Part shown: piece after piece, positions 12,301-27,300 of the stretch
Position numbering within the stretch: the stretch's first letter is position 1
How the letters are laid out: each line of letters starts with the position of its first letter
NCBI GenBank assembly: GCA_949361645.1
Contig: OX442436.1
Coordinates: forward strand, 2,914,032-2,978,031
Length of the DNA stretch: 64,000 nt
From: Spongilla lacustris
Taxonomy: Eukaryota; Porifera; Demospongiae; Spongillida; Spongillidae
Reading direction: 5' to 3'
The notes under the pieces: generated by a model
Database searches by the model: none
Told to the model about the DNA's origin: nothing
What the model saw: the letters and a program-made list of their open reading frames with translations, nothing else
Position numbers and translations under genes: made by a program

Positions 12301-15300
12301 CCACAGTGACAACACCAGCTGGGAAGGACATTCCTCTAGAACTAATGCCACTTGAGAGCCAAGGACATGTCTGTGGAGAATATATGCCTCAGGAACCAGG
12401 CAACCACAAGCTTAGTGTCACTTTCGATGGTGAACACATACCACAGTCACCGTTTGACGTGCACATTCCAAGTGAAGAAGAGTGCAGTGTGGTAGAAGAG
12501 GCAGACCTCCATTCTGCCCTTCCAGGATTTACGGACTTACCTCAGCTGCTGATTGATACTCCAGCAGGGGATAACGGAACTGTAGAAGCCTGGGTAGAGG
12601 CACCAAATGCCAAACAATTGCAGTGTACCATATCCAAACACGGTGATAAGCACAAGGTGTCCTTCTTCCCTCTCACCACCGGACTGCACTTTGTCCACGT
12701 CACGCGGGACAAAAAGCCAACTCATGGCAGCCCTTTCCCTGTAGAGGTGAAGGCACAACAGGTTTTGAACATTGAAGGACCCGAAGTCACCCAATTGGCT
12801 GTTGGTCAACCCGTTCAATTGCAGGTCAGTGAAGGCGTGGAGAGGAAGGGTGATCTGAAAGTGAACATTGAAGGCCCTGCAGATTGCAAAGTAGAAACCA
12901 ACCAGGATGCTAACCACACTCACACCATCGAACTCACTCCAACTACAGCAGGCATTTATCTTGTTCACGTTATTCACGGCAGCAAACCCGTTCACCGGTC
13001 ACCATTTATTGTGAAGGTCTTCAATCCTTCAGAGGTGAAACTGAGCGGACCGGGGGTCGATGACAATGAGGAGAATAGGGCACAACCAGAAATTCTGCCT
13101 TTTACCAATCAGCTCCTGTGGACTGTGGACTTTACGTCAGCAGGGCTGGTCACTTCGGACTTCACTGCCATCGTGTATGGGGCGGAGGGCTATAGCAAGG
13201 AGCTGGAGGTAGTGGAGAAAGATGCCTATCATGCTTTTATTACATTTGCTCCACACAAGTGCGGACCTTACACCATCCAAGTTGTTGCTGGTGGTCGTGA
13301 GGTCCCACGCAGCCCAGTGAACATTTCTCTCCAAGATCCAAGCAAAGTAACAGCAAGTGGACCTGGCTTGAGACAGGGACGTGTTGGAAAGCCTGTCACT
13401 GTTGCATTCGATGCAACACAGGCTGGCGAAGGTTCCTTGTCATTGGAAATTGGTGGTCCGGCAAACGTAACCCCAAAGTGCATATCGGAGGAACCTGGTA
13501 AGTTTGTAGTCAACTTTGAGCCTACGAGGGCAGGAATTTACACTGTGGACGCTAAATATGGTGACAAGCAGATACCAGGTTCTCCATTCTCCATCCCTGT
13601 AATCAACCCAGCAGAAGTTACTGTATCTGGTTCAGGAGTGACTGGTAAGGGAGCATCAGTGGGAAAGAAAGCTGAAGTGGTTGTGGACACAACAGAGGCT
13701 GGTACCGCTCCAGTCCATGCCACAGTGACAACACCAGCTGGGAAGGACATTCCTCTAGAACTAATGCCACTTGAGAGCCAAGGACATGTCCGTGGAGAAT
13801 ATATGCCTCAGGAACCAGGCAACCACAAGCTTAGTGTCACTTTCGATGGTGAACACATACCACAGTCACCGTTTGACGTGCACATTCCAAGTGAAGAAGA
13901 GTGCAGTGTGGTAGAAGAGGCAGACCTCCATTCTGCCCTTCCAGGATTTACAGACTTACCTCAGCTGCTGATTGATACTCCAGTAGGGGATAACGGAACT
14001 GTAGAAGCCTGGGTAGAGGCACCAAATGCCAAACAATTGCAGTGTACCATATCCAAACACGGTGATAAGCACAAGGTGTCATTCTTTCCTCTCACCACAG
14101 GACTGCACTTTGTCCACGTCACGTGGGACAAAAAGCCAACTCATGGCAGCCCTTTCCCTGTAGATGTGAAGGCACAACAGGTTTTGAACATTGAAGGACC
14201 CGAAGTCACCCAATTGGCTGTTGGTCAACCCGTTCAATTGCAGGTCAGTGAAGGCGTGGAGAGGAAGGGTGATCTGAAAGTGAACGTTGAAGGCCCTGCA
14301 GATTGCAAAGTAGAAACCAAGCAGAATGCTAACCACACTCACACCATCGAGCTCACTCCAACTACAGCAGGCACTTATCTTGTTCACGTTATTCACGGCA
14401 GCAAACCCGTTCACCGGTCACCATTTATTGTGAAGGTCTTCAATCCTTCAGAGGTGAAACTGAGCGGACCGGGGGTCGTTGACAAGGAGGAGAATAGGGC
14501 ACAACCAGAAATTCTGCCTTTTACCAATCAGCTCCTGTGGACTGTGGACTTTACGTCAGCAGGGCTGGTCACTTCGGACTTCACTGCCACTGTGTATGGA
14601 GCGGAGGGCTATAGCAAGGAGCTGGAGGTAGTGGAGAAAGATGCCTATCATGCTTTTATTACATTTGCTCCACACAAGTGCGGATCTTACACCATCCAAG
14701 TTGCTGCTGGTGGCCGTGAGGTCCCACGCAGCCCAGTGAACATTTCTCTCCAAGATCCAAGCAAAGTAACAGCAAGTGGACCTGGCTTAAAGCAGGGACG
14801 TGTTGGAAAACCTGTCACTGTTGCGTTTGATGCAACACAGGCTGGTGAAGGTTCCTTGTCTTTGGAAATTGGTGGTCCGGCAAACGTAACCCCAAAGTGC
14901 ACATCGGAGGAACCTGGCAAGTTTGTTGTCAACTTTGAGCCCACCAGAGCAGGAATTTACACCCTAAACGCCAAATACGGTGACAAGGAGATACCAGGTT
15001 CTCCATTCTCCATCCCTGTAATCAACCTTGCCGAAGTTATTGTATCTGGTTCAGGAGTGACTGGTAAGGGAGCATCAGTGGGAAAGAAAGCTGAAGTGGT
15101 TGTGGACACAACAGAGGCAGGTACCGCTCCAGTCCATGCCACAGTGACAACACCAGCTGGGAAGGACATTCCTCTAGAACTAATGCCACTTGAGAGCCAA
15201 GGACATGTCCTTGGAGAATATATGCCTCAGGAACCAGGCAACCACAAGCTTAGTGTCACTTTCGATGGTGAACACATACCACAGTCACCGTTTGACGTGC

Positions 15301-18300
15301 ACATTCCAAGTGAAGAAGAGTGCAGTGTGGTAGAAGAGGCAGACCTCCATTCTGTCCTTCCAGGATTTACGGACTTACCTCAGCTGCTGATTGATACTCC
15401 AGTAGGGGATAACGGAACTGTAGAGGCCTGGGTAGATGCACCAAATGCCAAACAATTGCAGTGTGCCATATCCAAACACGGTGATAAGCACAAGGTGTCC
15501 TTCTTCCCTCTCACCACAGGACTGCACTTTGTCCACGTCACGTGGGACAAAAAGCCAACTCATGGCAGCCCTTTCCCTGTAGAGGTGAAGGCACAACAGG
15601 TTTTGAACATTGAAGGGCCCGAAGTCACCCAATTGGCTGTTGGTCAACCCGTTCAATTGCAGGTCAGTGAAGGCGTGGAGAGGAAGGGTGATCTGAAAGT
15701 GAACGTTGAAGGCCCTGCAGATTGCAAAGTAGAAACCAAGCAGAATGCTAACCACACTCACACCATAGAGCTCACTCCAACTACAGCAGGCACTTATCTT
15801 GTTCATGTTATTCATGGCAGCAAACCCGTTCACCAATCACCATTTCTTGTGAAGGTTTTCAATCCTTCAGAGGTGAAACTGAGCGGACCGGGGGTCATTG
15901 ACAAGGAGGAGAATAGGGCACAACCAGAACTTCTGCCTTTTACCAATCAGCTCCTGTGGACTGTGGACTTTACGTCAGCAGGGCTGGTCACTTCGGACTT
16001 CACTGCCACTGTGTATGGAGCGGAGGGCTATAGCAAGGAGCTGGAGGTAGTGGAGAAAGATGCCTATCATGCTTTTATTACATTTGCTCCACACAAGTGC
16101 GGACCTTACACCATTCAAGTTGTTGCTGGTGGTCGTGAGGTCCCACGCAGCCCAGTGAACATTTCTCTCCAAGATCCAAGCAAAGTAACAGCAAGTGGAC
16201 CTGGCTTGAGACAGGGACGTGTTGGAAAGCCTGTCACTGTTGCATTCGATGCAACACAGGCTGGCGAAGGTTCCTTGTCTTTGGAAATTGGTGGTCCGGC
16301 AAACGTAACCCCAAAGTGCATATCGGAGGAACCTGGTAAGTTTGTAGTCAACTTTGAGCCTACGAGGGCAGGAATTTACACTGTGGACGCTAAATATGGT
16401 GACAAGCAGATACCAGGTTCTCCATTCTCCATCCCTGTAATCAACCCAGCAGAAGTTACTGTATCTGGTTCAGGAGTGACTGGTAAGGGAGCATCAGTGG
16501 GAAAGAAAGCTGAAGTGGTTGTGGACACAACAGAGGCTGGTACCGCTCCAGTCCATGCCACAGTGACAACACCAGCTGGGAAGGACATTCCTCTAGAACT
16601 AATGCCACTTGAGAGCCAAGGACATGTCCGTGGAGAATATATGCCTCAGGAACCAGGCAACCACAAGCTTAGTGTCACTTTCGATGGTGAACACATACCA
16701 CAGTCACCGTTTGACGTGCACATTCCAAGTGAAGAAGAGTGCAGTGTGGTAGAAGAGGCAGACCTCCATTCTGCCCTTCCAGGATTTACAGACTTACCTC
16801 AGCTGCTGATTGATACTCCAGTAGGGGATAACGGAACTGTAGAAGCCTGGGTAGAGGCACCAAATGCCAAACAATTGCAGTGTACCATATCCAAACACGG
16901 TGATAAGCACAAGGTGTCATTCTTCCCTCTCACCACAGGACTGCACTTTGTCCACGTCACGTGGGACAAAAAGCCAACTCATGGCAGCCCTTTCCCTGTA
17001 GAGGTGAAGGCACAACAGGTTTTGAACATTGAAGGGCCCGAAGTCACCCAATTGGCTGTTGGTCAACCCGTTCAATTGCAGGTCAGTGAAGGCGTGGAGA
17101 GGAAGGGTGATCTGAAAGTGAACGTTGAAGGCCCTGCAGATTGCAAAGTAGAAACCAAGCAGAATGCTAACCACACTCACACCATCGAACTCACTCCAAC
17201 TACAGCAGGCATTTATCTTGTTCACGTTATTCACGGCAGCAAACCCGTTCACCGGTCACCATTTATTGTGAAGGTCTTCAATCCTTCAGAGGTGAAACTG
17301 AGCGGACCGGGGGTCGATGACAATGAGGAGAATAGGGCACAACCAGAAATTCTGCCTTTTACCAATCAGCTCCTGTGGACTGTGGACTTTACGTCAGCAG
17401 GGCTGGTCACTTCGGACTTTACTGCCATCGTGTATGGGGCGGAGGGCTATAGCAAGGAGCTGGAGGTAGTGGAGAAAGATGCCTATCATGCTTTTATTAC
17501 ATTTGCTCCACACAAGTGCGGACCTTACACCATCCAAGTTGTTGCTGGTGGTCGTGAGGTCCCACGCAGCCCAGTGAACATTTCTCTCCAAGATCCAAGC
17601 AAAGTAACAGCAAGTGGACCTGGCTTGAGACAGGGACGTGTTGGAAAGCCTGTCACTGTTGCATTCGATGCAACACAGGCTGGCGAAGGTTCCTTGTCTT
17701 TGGAAATTGGTGGTCCGGCAAACGTAACCCCAAAGTGCATATCGGAGGAACCTGGTAAGTTTGTAGTCAACTTTGAGCCTACGAGGGCAGGAATTTACAC
17801 TGTGGACGCTAAATATGGTGACAAGCAGATACCAGGTTCTCCATTCTCCATCCCTGTAATCAACCCAGCAGAAGTTACTGTATCTGGTTCAGGAGTGACT
17901 GGTAAGGGAGCATCAGTGGGAAAGAAAGCTGAAGTGGTAGTGGACACAACAGAGGCTGGTACCGCTCCAGTCCATGCCGCAGTGACAACACCAGCTGGGA
18001 AGGACATTCCCCTAGATCTAATGCCACTTGAGAGCCAAGGACATGTCCGTGGAGAATATATGCCTCAGGAACCAGGCAACCACAAGCTTAATGTCACTTT
18101 CGATGGTGAACACATACCACAGTCACCGTTTGACGTGCACATTCCAAGTGAAGAAGAGTGCAGTGTGGTAGAAGAGGCAGACCTCCATTCAGCCCTTCCA
18201 GGATTTACAGACTTACCTCAGCTGCTGATTGATACTCCAGCAGGGGATAACGGAACTGTAGAAGCCTGGGTAGAGGCACCAAATGCCAAACAATTGCAGT

Positions 18301-21300
18301 GTACCATATCCAAACACGGTGATAAGCACAAGATGTCCTTCTTCCCTCTCACCACCGGACTGCACTTTGTCCACGTCACGTGGGACAAAAAGCCAACTCA
18401 TGGCAGCCCTTTCCCTGTAGAGGTGAAGGCACAACAGGTTTTGAACATTGAAGGACCCGAAGTCACCCAATTGGCTGTTGGTCAACCCGTTCAATTGCAG
18501 GTCAGTGAAGGCGTGGAGAGGAAGGGTGATCTGAAAGTGAACGTTGAAGGCCCTGCAGATTGTAAAGTAGAAACCAAGCAGAATGCTAACCACACTCACA
18601 CCATCGAACTCACTCCAACTACAGCAGGCATTTATCTTGTTCACGTTATTCACGGCAGCAAACCCGTTCACCGGTCACCATTTATTGTGAAGGTCTTCAA
18701 TCCTTCAGAGGTGAAACTGAGCGGACCGGGGGTCGATGACAATGAGGAGAATAGGGCACAACCAGAAATTCTGCCTTTTACCAATCAGCTCCTGTGGACT
18801 GTGGACTTTACGTCAGCAGGGCTGGTCACTTCGGACTTTACTGCCATCGTGTATGGGGCGGAGGGCTATAGCAAGGAGCTGGAGGTAGTGGAGAAAGATG
18901 CCTATCATGCTTTTATTACATTTGCTCCACACAAGTGCGGACCTTACACCATCCAAGTTGTTGCTGGTGGTCGTGAGGTCCCACGCAGCCCAGTGAACAT
19001 TTCTCTCCAAGATCCAAGCAAAGTAACAGCAAGTGGACCTGGCTTGAGACAGGGACGTGTTGGAAAGCCTGTCACTGTTGCATTCGATGCAACACAGGCT
19101 GGCGAAGGTTCCTTGTCTTTGGAAATTGGTGGTCCGGCAAACGTAACCCCAAAGTGCATATCGGAGGAACCTGGTAAGTTTGTAGTCAACTTTGAGCCTA
19201 CGAGGGCAGGAATTTACACTGTGGACGCTAAATATGGTGACAAGCAGATACCAGGTTCTCCATTCTCCATCCCTGTAATCAACCCAGCAGAAGTTACTGT
19301 ATCTGGTTCAGGAGTGACTGGTAAGGGAGCATCAGTGGGAAAGAAAGCTGAAGTGGTAGTGGACACAACAGAGGCTGGTACCGCTCCAGTCCATGCCGCA
19401 GTGACAACACCAGCTGGGAAGGACATTCCCCTAGATCTAATGCCACTTGAGAGCCAAGGACATGTCCGTGGAGAATATATGCCTCAGGAACCAGGCAACC
19501 ACAAGCTTAATGTCACTTTCGATGGTGAACACATACCACAGTCACCGTTTGACGTGCACATTCCAAGTGAAGAAGAGTGCAGTGTGGTAGAAGAGGCAGA
19601 CCTCCATTCAGCCCTTCCAGGATTTACAGACTTACCTCAGCTGCTGATTGATACTCCAGCAGGGGATAACGGAACTGTAGAAGCCTGGGTAGAGGCACCA
19701 AATGCCAAACAATTGCAGTGTACCATATCCAAACACGGTGATAAGCACAAGATGTCCTTCTTCCCTCTCACCACCGGACTGCACTTTGTCCACGTCACGT
19801 GGGACAAAAAGCCAACTCATGGCAGCCCTTTCCCTGTAGAGGTGAAGGCACAACAGGTTTTGAACATTGAAGGACCCGAAGTCACCCAATTGGCTGTTGG
19901 TCAACCCGTTCAATTGCAGGTCAGTGAAGGCGTGGAGAGGAAGGGTGATCTGAAAGTGAACGTTGAAGGCCCTGCAGATTGCAAAGTAGAAACCAAGCAG
20001 AATGCTAACCACACTCACACCATCGAACTCACTCCAACTACAGCAGGCATTTATCTTGTTCACGTTATTCACGGCAGCAAACCCGTTCACCGGTCACCAT
20101 TTATTGTGAAGGTCTTCAATCCTTCAGAGGTGAAACTGAGCGGACCGGGGGTCGATGACAATGAGGAGAATAGGGCACAACCAGAAATTCTGCCTTTTAC
20201 CAATCAGCTCCTGTGGACTGTGGACTTTACGTCAGCAGGGCTGGTCACTTCGGACTTTACTGCCATCGTGTATGGGGCGGAGGGCTATAGCAAGGAGCTG
20301 GAGGTAGTGGAGAAAGATGCCTATCATGCTTTTATTACATTTGCTCCACACAAGTGCGGACCTTACACCATCCAAGTTGTTGCTGGTGGTCGTGAGGTCC
20401 CACGCAGCCCAGTGAACATTTCTCTCCAAGATCCAAGCAAAGTAACAGCAAGTGGACCTGGCTTGAGACAGGGACGTGTTGGAAAGCCTGTCACTGTTGC
20501 ATTCGATGCAACACAGGCTGGCGAAGGTTCCTTGTCATTGGAAATTGGTGGTCCGGCAAACGTAACCCCAAAGTGCATATCGGAGGAACCTGGTAAGTTT
20601 GTAGTCAACTTTGAGCCTACGAGGGCAGGAATTTACACTGTGGACGCTAAATATGGTGACAAGCAGATACCAGGTTCTCCATTCTCCATCCCTGTAATCA
20701 ACCCAGCAGAAGTTACTGTATCTGGTTCAGGAGTGACTGGTAAGGGAGCATCAGTGGGAAAGAAAGCTGAAGTGGTTGTGGACACAACAGAGGCTGGTAC
20801 CGCTCCAGTCCATGCCACAGTGACAACACCAGCTGGGAAGGACATTCCTCTAGAACTAATGCCACTTGAGAGCCAAGGACATGTCCGTGGAGAATATATG
20901 CCTCAGGAACCAGGCAACCACAAGCTTAGTGTCACTTTCGATGGTGAACACATACCACAGTCACCGTTTGACGTGCACATTCCAAGTGAAGAAGAGTGCA
21001 GTGTGGTAGAAGAGGCAGACCTCCATTCTGCCCTTCCAGGATTTACAGACTTACCTCAGCTGCTGATTGATACTCCAGTAGGGGATAACGGAACTGTAGA
21101 AGCCTGGGTAGAGGCACCAAATGCCAAACAATTGCAGTGTACCATATCCAAACACGGTGATAAGCACAAGGTGTCATTCTTTCCTCTCACCACAGGACTG
21201 CACTTTGTCCACGTCACGTGGGACAAAAAGCCAACTCATGGCAGCCCTTTCCCTGTAGATGTGAAGGCACAACAGGTTTTGAACATTGAAGGACCCGAAG

Positions 21301-24300
21301 TCACCCAATTGGCTGTTGGTCAACCCGTTCAATTGCAGGTCAGTGAAGGCGTGGAGAGGAAGGGTGATCTGAAAGTGAACGTTGAAGGCCCTGCAGATTG
21401 CAAAGTAGAAACCAAGCAGAATGCTAACCACACTCACACCATCGAGCTCACTCCAACTACAGCAGGCACTTATCTTGTTCACGTTATTCACGGCAGCAAA
21501 CCCGTTCACCGGTCACCATTTATTGTGAAGGTCTTCAATCCTTCAGAGGTGAAACTGAGCGGACCGGGGGTCGTTGACAAGGAGGAGAATAGGGCACAAC
21601 CAGAACTTCTGCCTTTTACCAATCAGCTCCTGTGGACTGTGGACTTTACGTCAGCAGGGCTGGTCACTTCGGACTTCACTGCCACTGTGTATGGAGCGGA
21701 GGGCTATAGCAAGGAGCTGGAGGTAGTGGAGAAAGATGCCTATCATGCTTTTATTACATTTGCTCCACACAAGTGCGGATCTTACACCATCCAAGTTGCT
21801 GCTGGTGGCCGTGAGGTCCCACGCAGCCCAGTGAACATTTCTCTCCAAGATCCAAGCAAAGTAACAGCAAGTGGACCTGGCTTGAAGCAGGGACGTGTTG
21901 GAAAACCTGTCACTGTTGCGTTTGATGCAACACAGGCTGGTGAAGGTTCCTTGTCTTTGGAAATTGGTGGTCCGGCAAACGTAACCCCAAAGTGCACATC
22001 GGAGGAACCTGGCAAGTTTGTTGTCAACTTTGAGCCCACCAGAGCAGGAATTTACACCCTAAACGCCAAATACGGTGACAAGGAGATACCAGGTTCTCCA
22101 TTCTCCATCCCTGTAATCAACCTTGCCGAAGTTATTGTATCTGGTTCAGGAGTGACTGGTAAGGGAGCATCAGTGGGAAAGAAAGCTGAAGTGGTTGTGG
22201 ACACAACAGAGGCAGGTACCGCTCCAGTCCATGCCACAGTGACAACACCAGCTGGGAAGGACATTCCTCTAGAACTAATGCCACTTGAGAGCCAAGGACA
22301 TGTCCGTGGAGAATATATGCCTCAGGAACCAGGCAACCACAAGCTTAGTGTCACTTTCGATGGTGAACACATACCACAGTCACCGTTTGACGTGCACATT
22401 CCAAGTGAAGAAGAGTGCAGTGTGGTAGAAGAGGCAGACCTCCATTCTGCCCTTCCAGGATTTACAGACTTACCTCAGCTGCTGATTGATACTCCAGTAG
22501 GGGATAACGGAACTGTAGAAGCCTGGGTAGAGGCACCAAATGCCAAACAATTGCAGTGTACCATATCCAAACACGGTGATAAGCACAAGGTGTCATTCTT
22601 TCCTCTCACCACAGGACTGCACTTTGTCCACGTCACGTGGGACAAAAAGCCAACTCATGGCAGCCCTTTCCCTGTAGATGTGAAGGCACAACAGGTTTTG
22701 AACATTGAAGGACCCGAAGTCACCCAATTGGCTGTTGGTCAACCCGTTCAATTGCAGGTCAGTGAAGGCGTGGAGAGGAAGGGTGATCTGAAAGTGAACG
22801 TTGAAGGCCCTGCAGATTGCAAAGTAGAAACCAAGCAGAATGCTAACCACACTCACACCATCGAGCTCACTCCAACTACAGCAGGCACTTATCTTGTTCA
22901 CGTTATTCACGGCAGCAAACCCGTTCACCGGTCACCATTTATTGTGAAGGTCTTCAATCCTTCAGAGGTGAAACTGAGCGGACCGGGGGTCGTTGACAAG
23001 GAGGAGAATAGGGCACAACCAGAACTTCTGCCTTTTACCAATCAGCTCCTGTGGACTGTGGACTTTACGTCAGCAGGGCTGGTCACTTCGGACTTCACTG
23101 CCACTGTGTATGGAGCGGAGGGCTATAGCAAGGAGCTGGAGGTAGTGGAGAAAGATGCCTATCATGCTTTTATTACATTTGCTCCACACAAGTGCGGATC
23201 TTACACCATCCAAGTTGCTGCTGGTGGCCGTGAGGTCCCACGCAGCCCAGTGAACATTTCTCTCCAAGATCCAAGCAAAGTAACAGCAAGTGGACCTGGC
23301 TTGAAGCAGGGACGTGTTGGAAAACCTGTCACTGTTGCGTTTGATGCAACACAGGCTGGTGAAGGTTCCTTGTCTTTGGAAATTGGTGGTCCGGCAAACG
23401 TAACCCCAAAGTGCACATCGGAGGAACCTGGCAAGTTTGTTGTCAACTTTGAGCCCACCAGAGCAGGAATTTACACCCTAAACGCCAAATACGGTGACAA
23501 GGAGATACCAGGTTCTCCATTCTCCATCCCTGTAATCAACCTTGCCGAAGTTATTGTATCTGGTTCAGGAGTGACTGGTAAGGGAGCATCAGTGGGAAAG
23601 AAAGCTGAAGTGGTTGTGGACACAACAGAGGCAGGTACCGCTCCAGTCCATGCCACAGTGACAACACCAGCTGGGAAGGACATTCCTCTAGAACTAATGC
23701 CACTTGAGAGCCAAGGACATGTCCTTGGAGAATATATGCCTCAGGAACCAGGCAACCACAAGCTTAGTGTCACTTTCGATGGTGAACACATACCACAGTC
23801 ACCGTTTGACGTGCACATTCCAAGTGAAGAAGAGTGCAGTGTGGTAGAAGAGGCAGACCTCCATTCTGTCCTTCCAGGATTTACGGACTTACCTCAGCTG
23901 CTGATTGATACTCCAGTAGGGGATAACGGAACTGTAGAGGCCTGGGTAGATGCACCAAATGCCAAACAATTGCAGTGTACCATATCCAAACACGGTGATA
24001 AGCACAAGGTGTCCTTCTTCCCTCTCACCACAGGACTGCACTTTGTCCACGTCACGTGGGACAAAAAGCCAACTCATGGCAGCCCTTTCCCTGTAGAGGT
24101 GAAGGCACAACAGGTTTTGAACATTGAAGGGCCCGAAGTCACCCAATTGGCTGTTGGTCAACTCGTTCAATTGCAGGTCAGTGAAGGCGTGGAGAGGAAG
24201 GGTGATCTGAAAGTGAACGTTGAAGGCCCTGCAGATTGCAAAGTAGAAACCAAGCAGAATGCTAACCACACTCACACCATAGAGCTCACTCCAACTACAG

Positions 24301-27300
24301 CAGGCACTTATCTTGTTCATGTTATTCATGGCAGCAAACCCGTTCACCAATCACCATTTCTTGTGAAGGTTTTCAATCCTTCAGAGGTGAAACTGAGCGG
24401 ACCGGGGGTCATTGACAAGGAGGAGAATAGGGCACAACCAGAACTTCTGCCTTTTACCAATCAGCTCCTGTGGACTGTGGACTTTACGTCAGCAGGGCTG
24501 GTCACTTCGGACTTCACTGCCACTGTGTATGGAGCGGAGGGCTATAGCAAGGAGCTGGAGGTAGTGGAGAAAGATGCCTATCATGCTTTTATTACATTTG
24601 CTCCACACAAGTGCGGACCTTATACCATTCAAGTTGTTGCTGGTGGTCGTGAGGTCCCACGCAGCCCAGTGAACATTTCTCTCCAAGATCCAAGCAAAGT
24701 AACAGCAAGTGGACCTGGCTTGAGACAGGGACATGTTGGAAAGCCTGTCACTGTTGCATTCGATGCAACACAGGCTGGCGAAGGTTCCTTGTCTTTGGAA
24801 ATTGGTGGTCCGGCAAACGTAACCCCAAAGTGCATATCGGAGGAACCTGGTAAGTTTGTAGTCAACTTTGAGCCTACGAGGGCAGGAATTTACACTGTGG
24901 ACGCTAAATATGGTGACAAGCAGATACCAGGTTCTCCATTCTCCATCCCTGTAATCAACCCAGCAGAAGTTACTGTATCTGGTTCAGGAGTGACTGGTAA
25001 GGGAGCATCAGTGGGAAAGAAAGCTGAAGTGGTTGTGGACACAACAGAGGCTGGTACCGCTCCAGTCCATGCCACAGTGACAACACCAGCTGGGAAGGAC
25101 ATTCCTCTAGAACTAATGCCACTTGAGAGCCAAGGACATGTCCGTGGAGAATATATGCCTCAGGAACCAGGCAACCACAAGCTTAGTGTCACTTTCGATG
25201 GTGAACACATACCACAGTCACCGTTTGACGTGCACATTCCAAGTGAAGAAGAGTGCAGTGTGGTAGAAGAGGCAGACCTCCATTCTGCCCTTCCAGGATT
25301 TACAGACTTACCTCAGCTGCTGATTGATACTCCAGTAGGGGATAACGGAACTGTAGAAGCCTGGGTAGAGGCACCAAATGCCAAACAATTGCAGTGTACC
25401 ATATCCAAACACGGTGATAAGCACAAGGTGTCATTCTTCCCTCTCACCACAGGACTGCACTTTGTCCACGTCACGTGGGACAAAAAGCCAACTCATGGCA
25501 GCCCTTTCCCTGTAGAGGTGAAGGCACAACAGGTTTTGAACATTGAAGGGCCCGAAGTCACCCAATTGGCTGTTGGTCAACCCGTTCAATTGCAGGTCAG
25601 TGAAGGCGTGGAGAGGAAGGGTGATCTGAAAGTGAACGTTGAAGGCCCTGCAGATTGCAAAGTAGAAACCAAGCAGATTGCTAACCACACTCACACCATC
25701 GAGCTCACTCCAACTACAGCAGGCACTTATCTTGTTCATGTTATTCATGGCAGCAAACCCGTTCACCGATCACCATTTATTGTGAAGGTCTTCAATCCTT
25801 CAGAGGTGAAACTGAGCGGACCGGGGGTCGTTGACAAGGAGGAGAATAGGGCACAACCAGAACTTCTGCCTTTTACGAATCAGCTCCTGTGGACTGTGGA
25901 CTTTACGTCAGCAGGGCTGGTCACTTCGGACTTCACTGCCACCGTGTATGGAGCAGAGGGCTATAGCAAGGAGCTGGAGGTAGTGGAGAAAGATGCCTAT
26001 CATGCTTTTACAACATTTGCTCCACACAAGTGCGGACCTTACACCATCCAAGTTGCTGCTGGTGGCCGTGAGGTCCCACGCAGCCCAGTGAAAATCTCTC
26101 TCCAAGATCCAAGCAAAGTAACAGCAAGTGGACCTGGCTTGAGACAGGGACGTGTTGGAAAGCCTGTCACTGTTGCATTCGATGCAACACAGGCTGGCGA
26201 AGGTTCCTTGTCTTTGGAAATTGGTGGTCCAGCAAACGTAACCCCGATGTGCATATCGGAGGAACCTGGTAAGTTTGTAGTCAACTTTGAGCCTACGAGG
26301 GCAGGAATTTACACTGTGGACGCTAAGTATGGTGACAAGGAGATACCAGGTTCTCCATTCTCCATCCCTGTAATCAACCCAGCAGAAGTTACTGTATCTG
26401 GTTCAGGAGTGACTGGTAAGGGAGCATCAGTGGGAAAGAAAGCTGAAGTGGTTGTGGACACAACAGGGGCAGGTACCGCTCCAGCCCATGCCACAGTGAC
26501 AACACCAGCTGGGAAGGACATTCCTCTAGAACTAATGCCACTTGAGAGCCAAGGACATGTCCGTGGAGAATACATGCCTCAGGAACCAGGCAACCACAAG
26601 CTTAATGTCACTTTTGATGGTGAACACATACCACAGTCACCGTTTGACGTGCACATTCCAAGTGAAGAAGAGTGCAGTGTGGTAGAAGAGGCAGACCTCC
26701 ATTCTGCCCTTCCAGGATTTACGGACTTACCTCAGCTGCTGATTGATACTCCAGTAGGGGATAACGGAACTGTAGAAGCCTGGGTAGAGGCACCAAATGC
26801 CAAACAATTGCAGTGTACCATATCCAAACACGGTGATAAGCACAAGGTGTCATTCTTCCCTCTCACCACAGGACTGCACTTTGTCCACGTCACGCGGGAC
26901 AAAAAGCCAACTCATGGCAGCCCTTTCCCTGTTGAGGTTAATGCACAGCGAGGATTGAGCTTTGAGGCACCCAGAGTCAAATGCCTAGTTGTTGGTCAAC
27001 CTGTTCAATTGCAAGTGAGCAAATGTGTGGAAAAGGAACGTGATTTTAAAGTGAATATTGATGGTCCTGGTGCTTGCAAAGTTGAGACCAAACAGAATTT
27101 CGACAACACTTTCAGCATTGTGCTAACACCAGCAGTAGCAGGCATTTACCTAATTTATGTCACCCAGAACTGTAAAGTTTTGCTTGGTTCTCAGTATGTA
27201 TTGGATGTTGCTTCAATGTTGGAAGAATTTGACACAGTTGGGAGTCAGACAGACATTACTACAAATGCTGAATTGGACGGTGAATATGATATTGTTGTAT

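Noticed and set aside
6042..26575. Regularly spaced minus-strand ORFs of 65-152 residues across the array
   Set aside because: They recur every 1,419 bp because the sense-strand DNA is repeated; they are antisense shadows with no family motifs.
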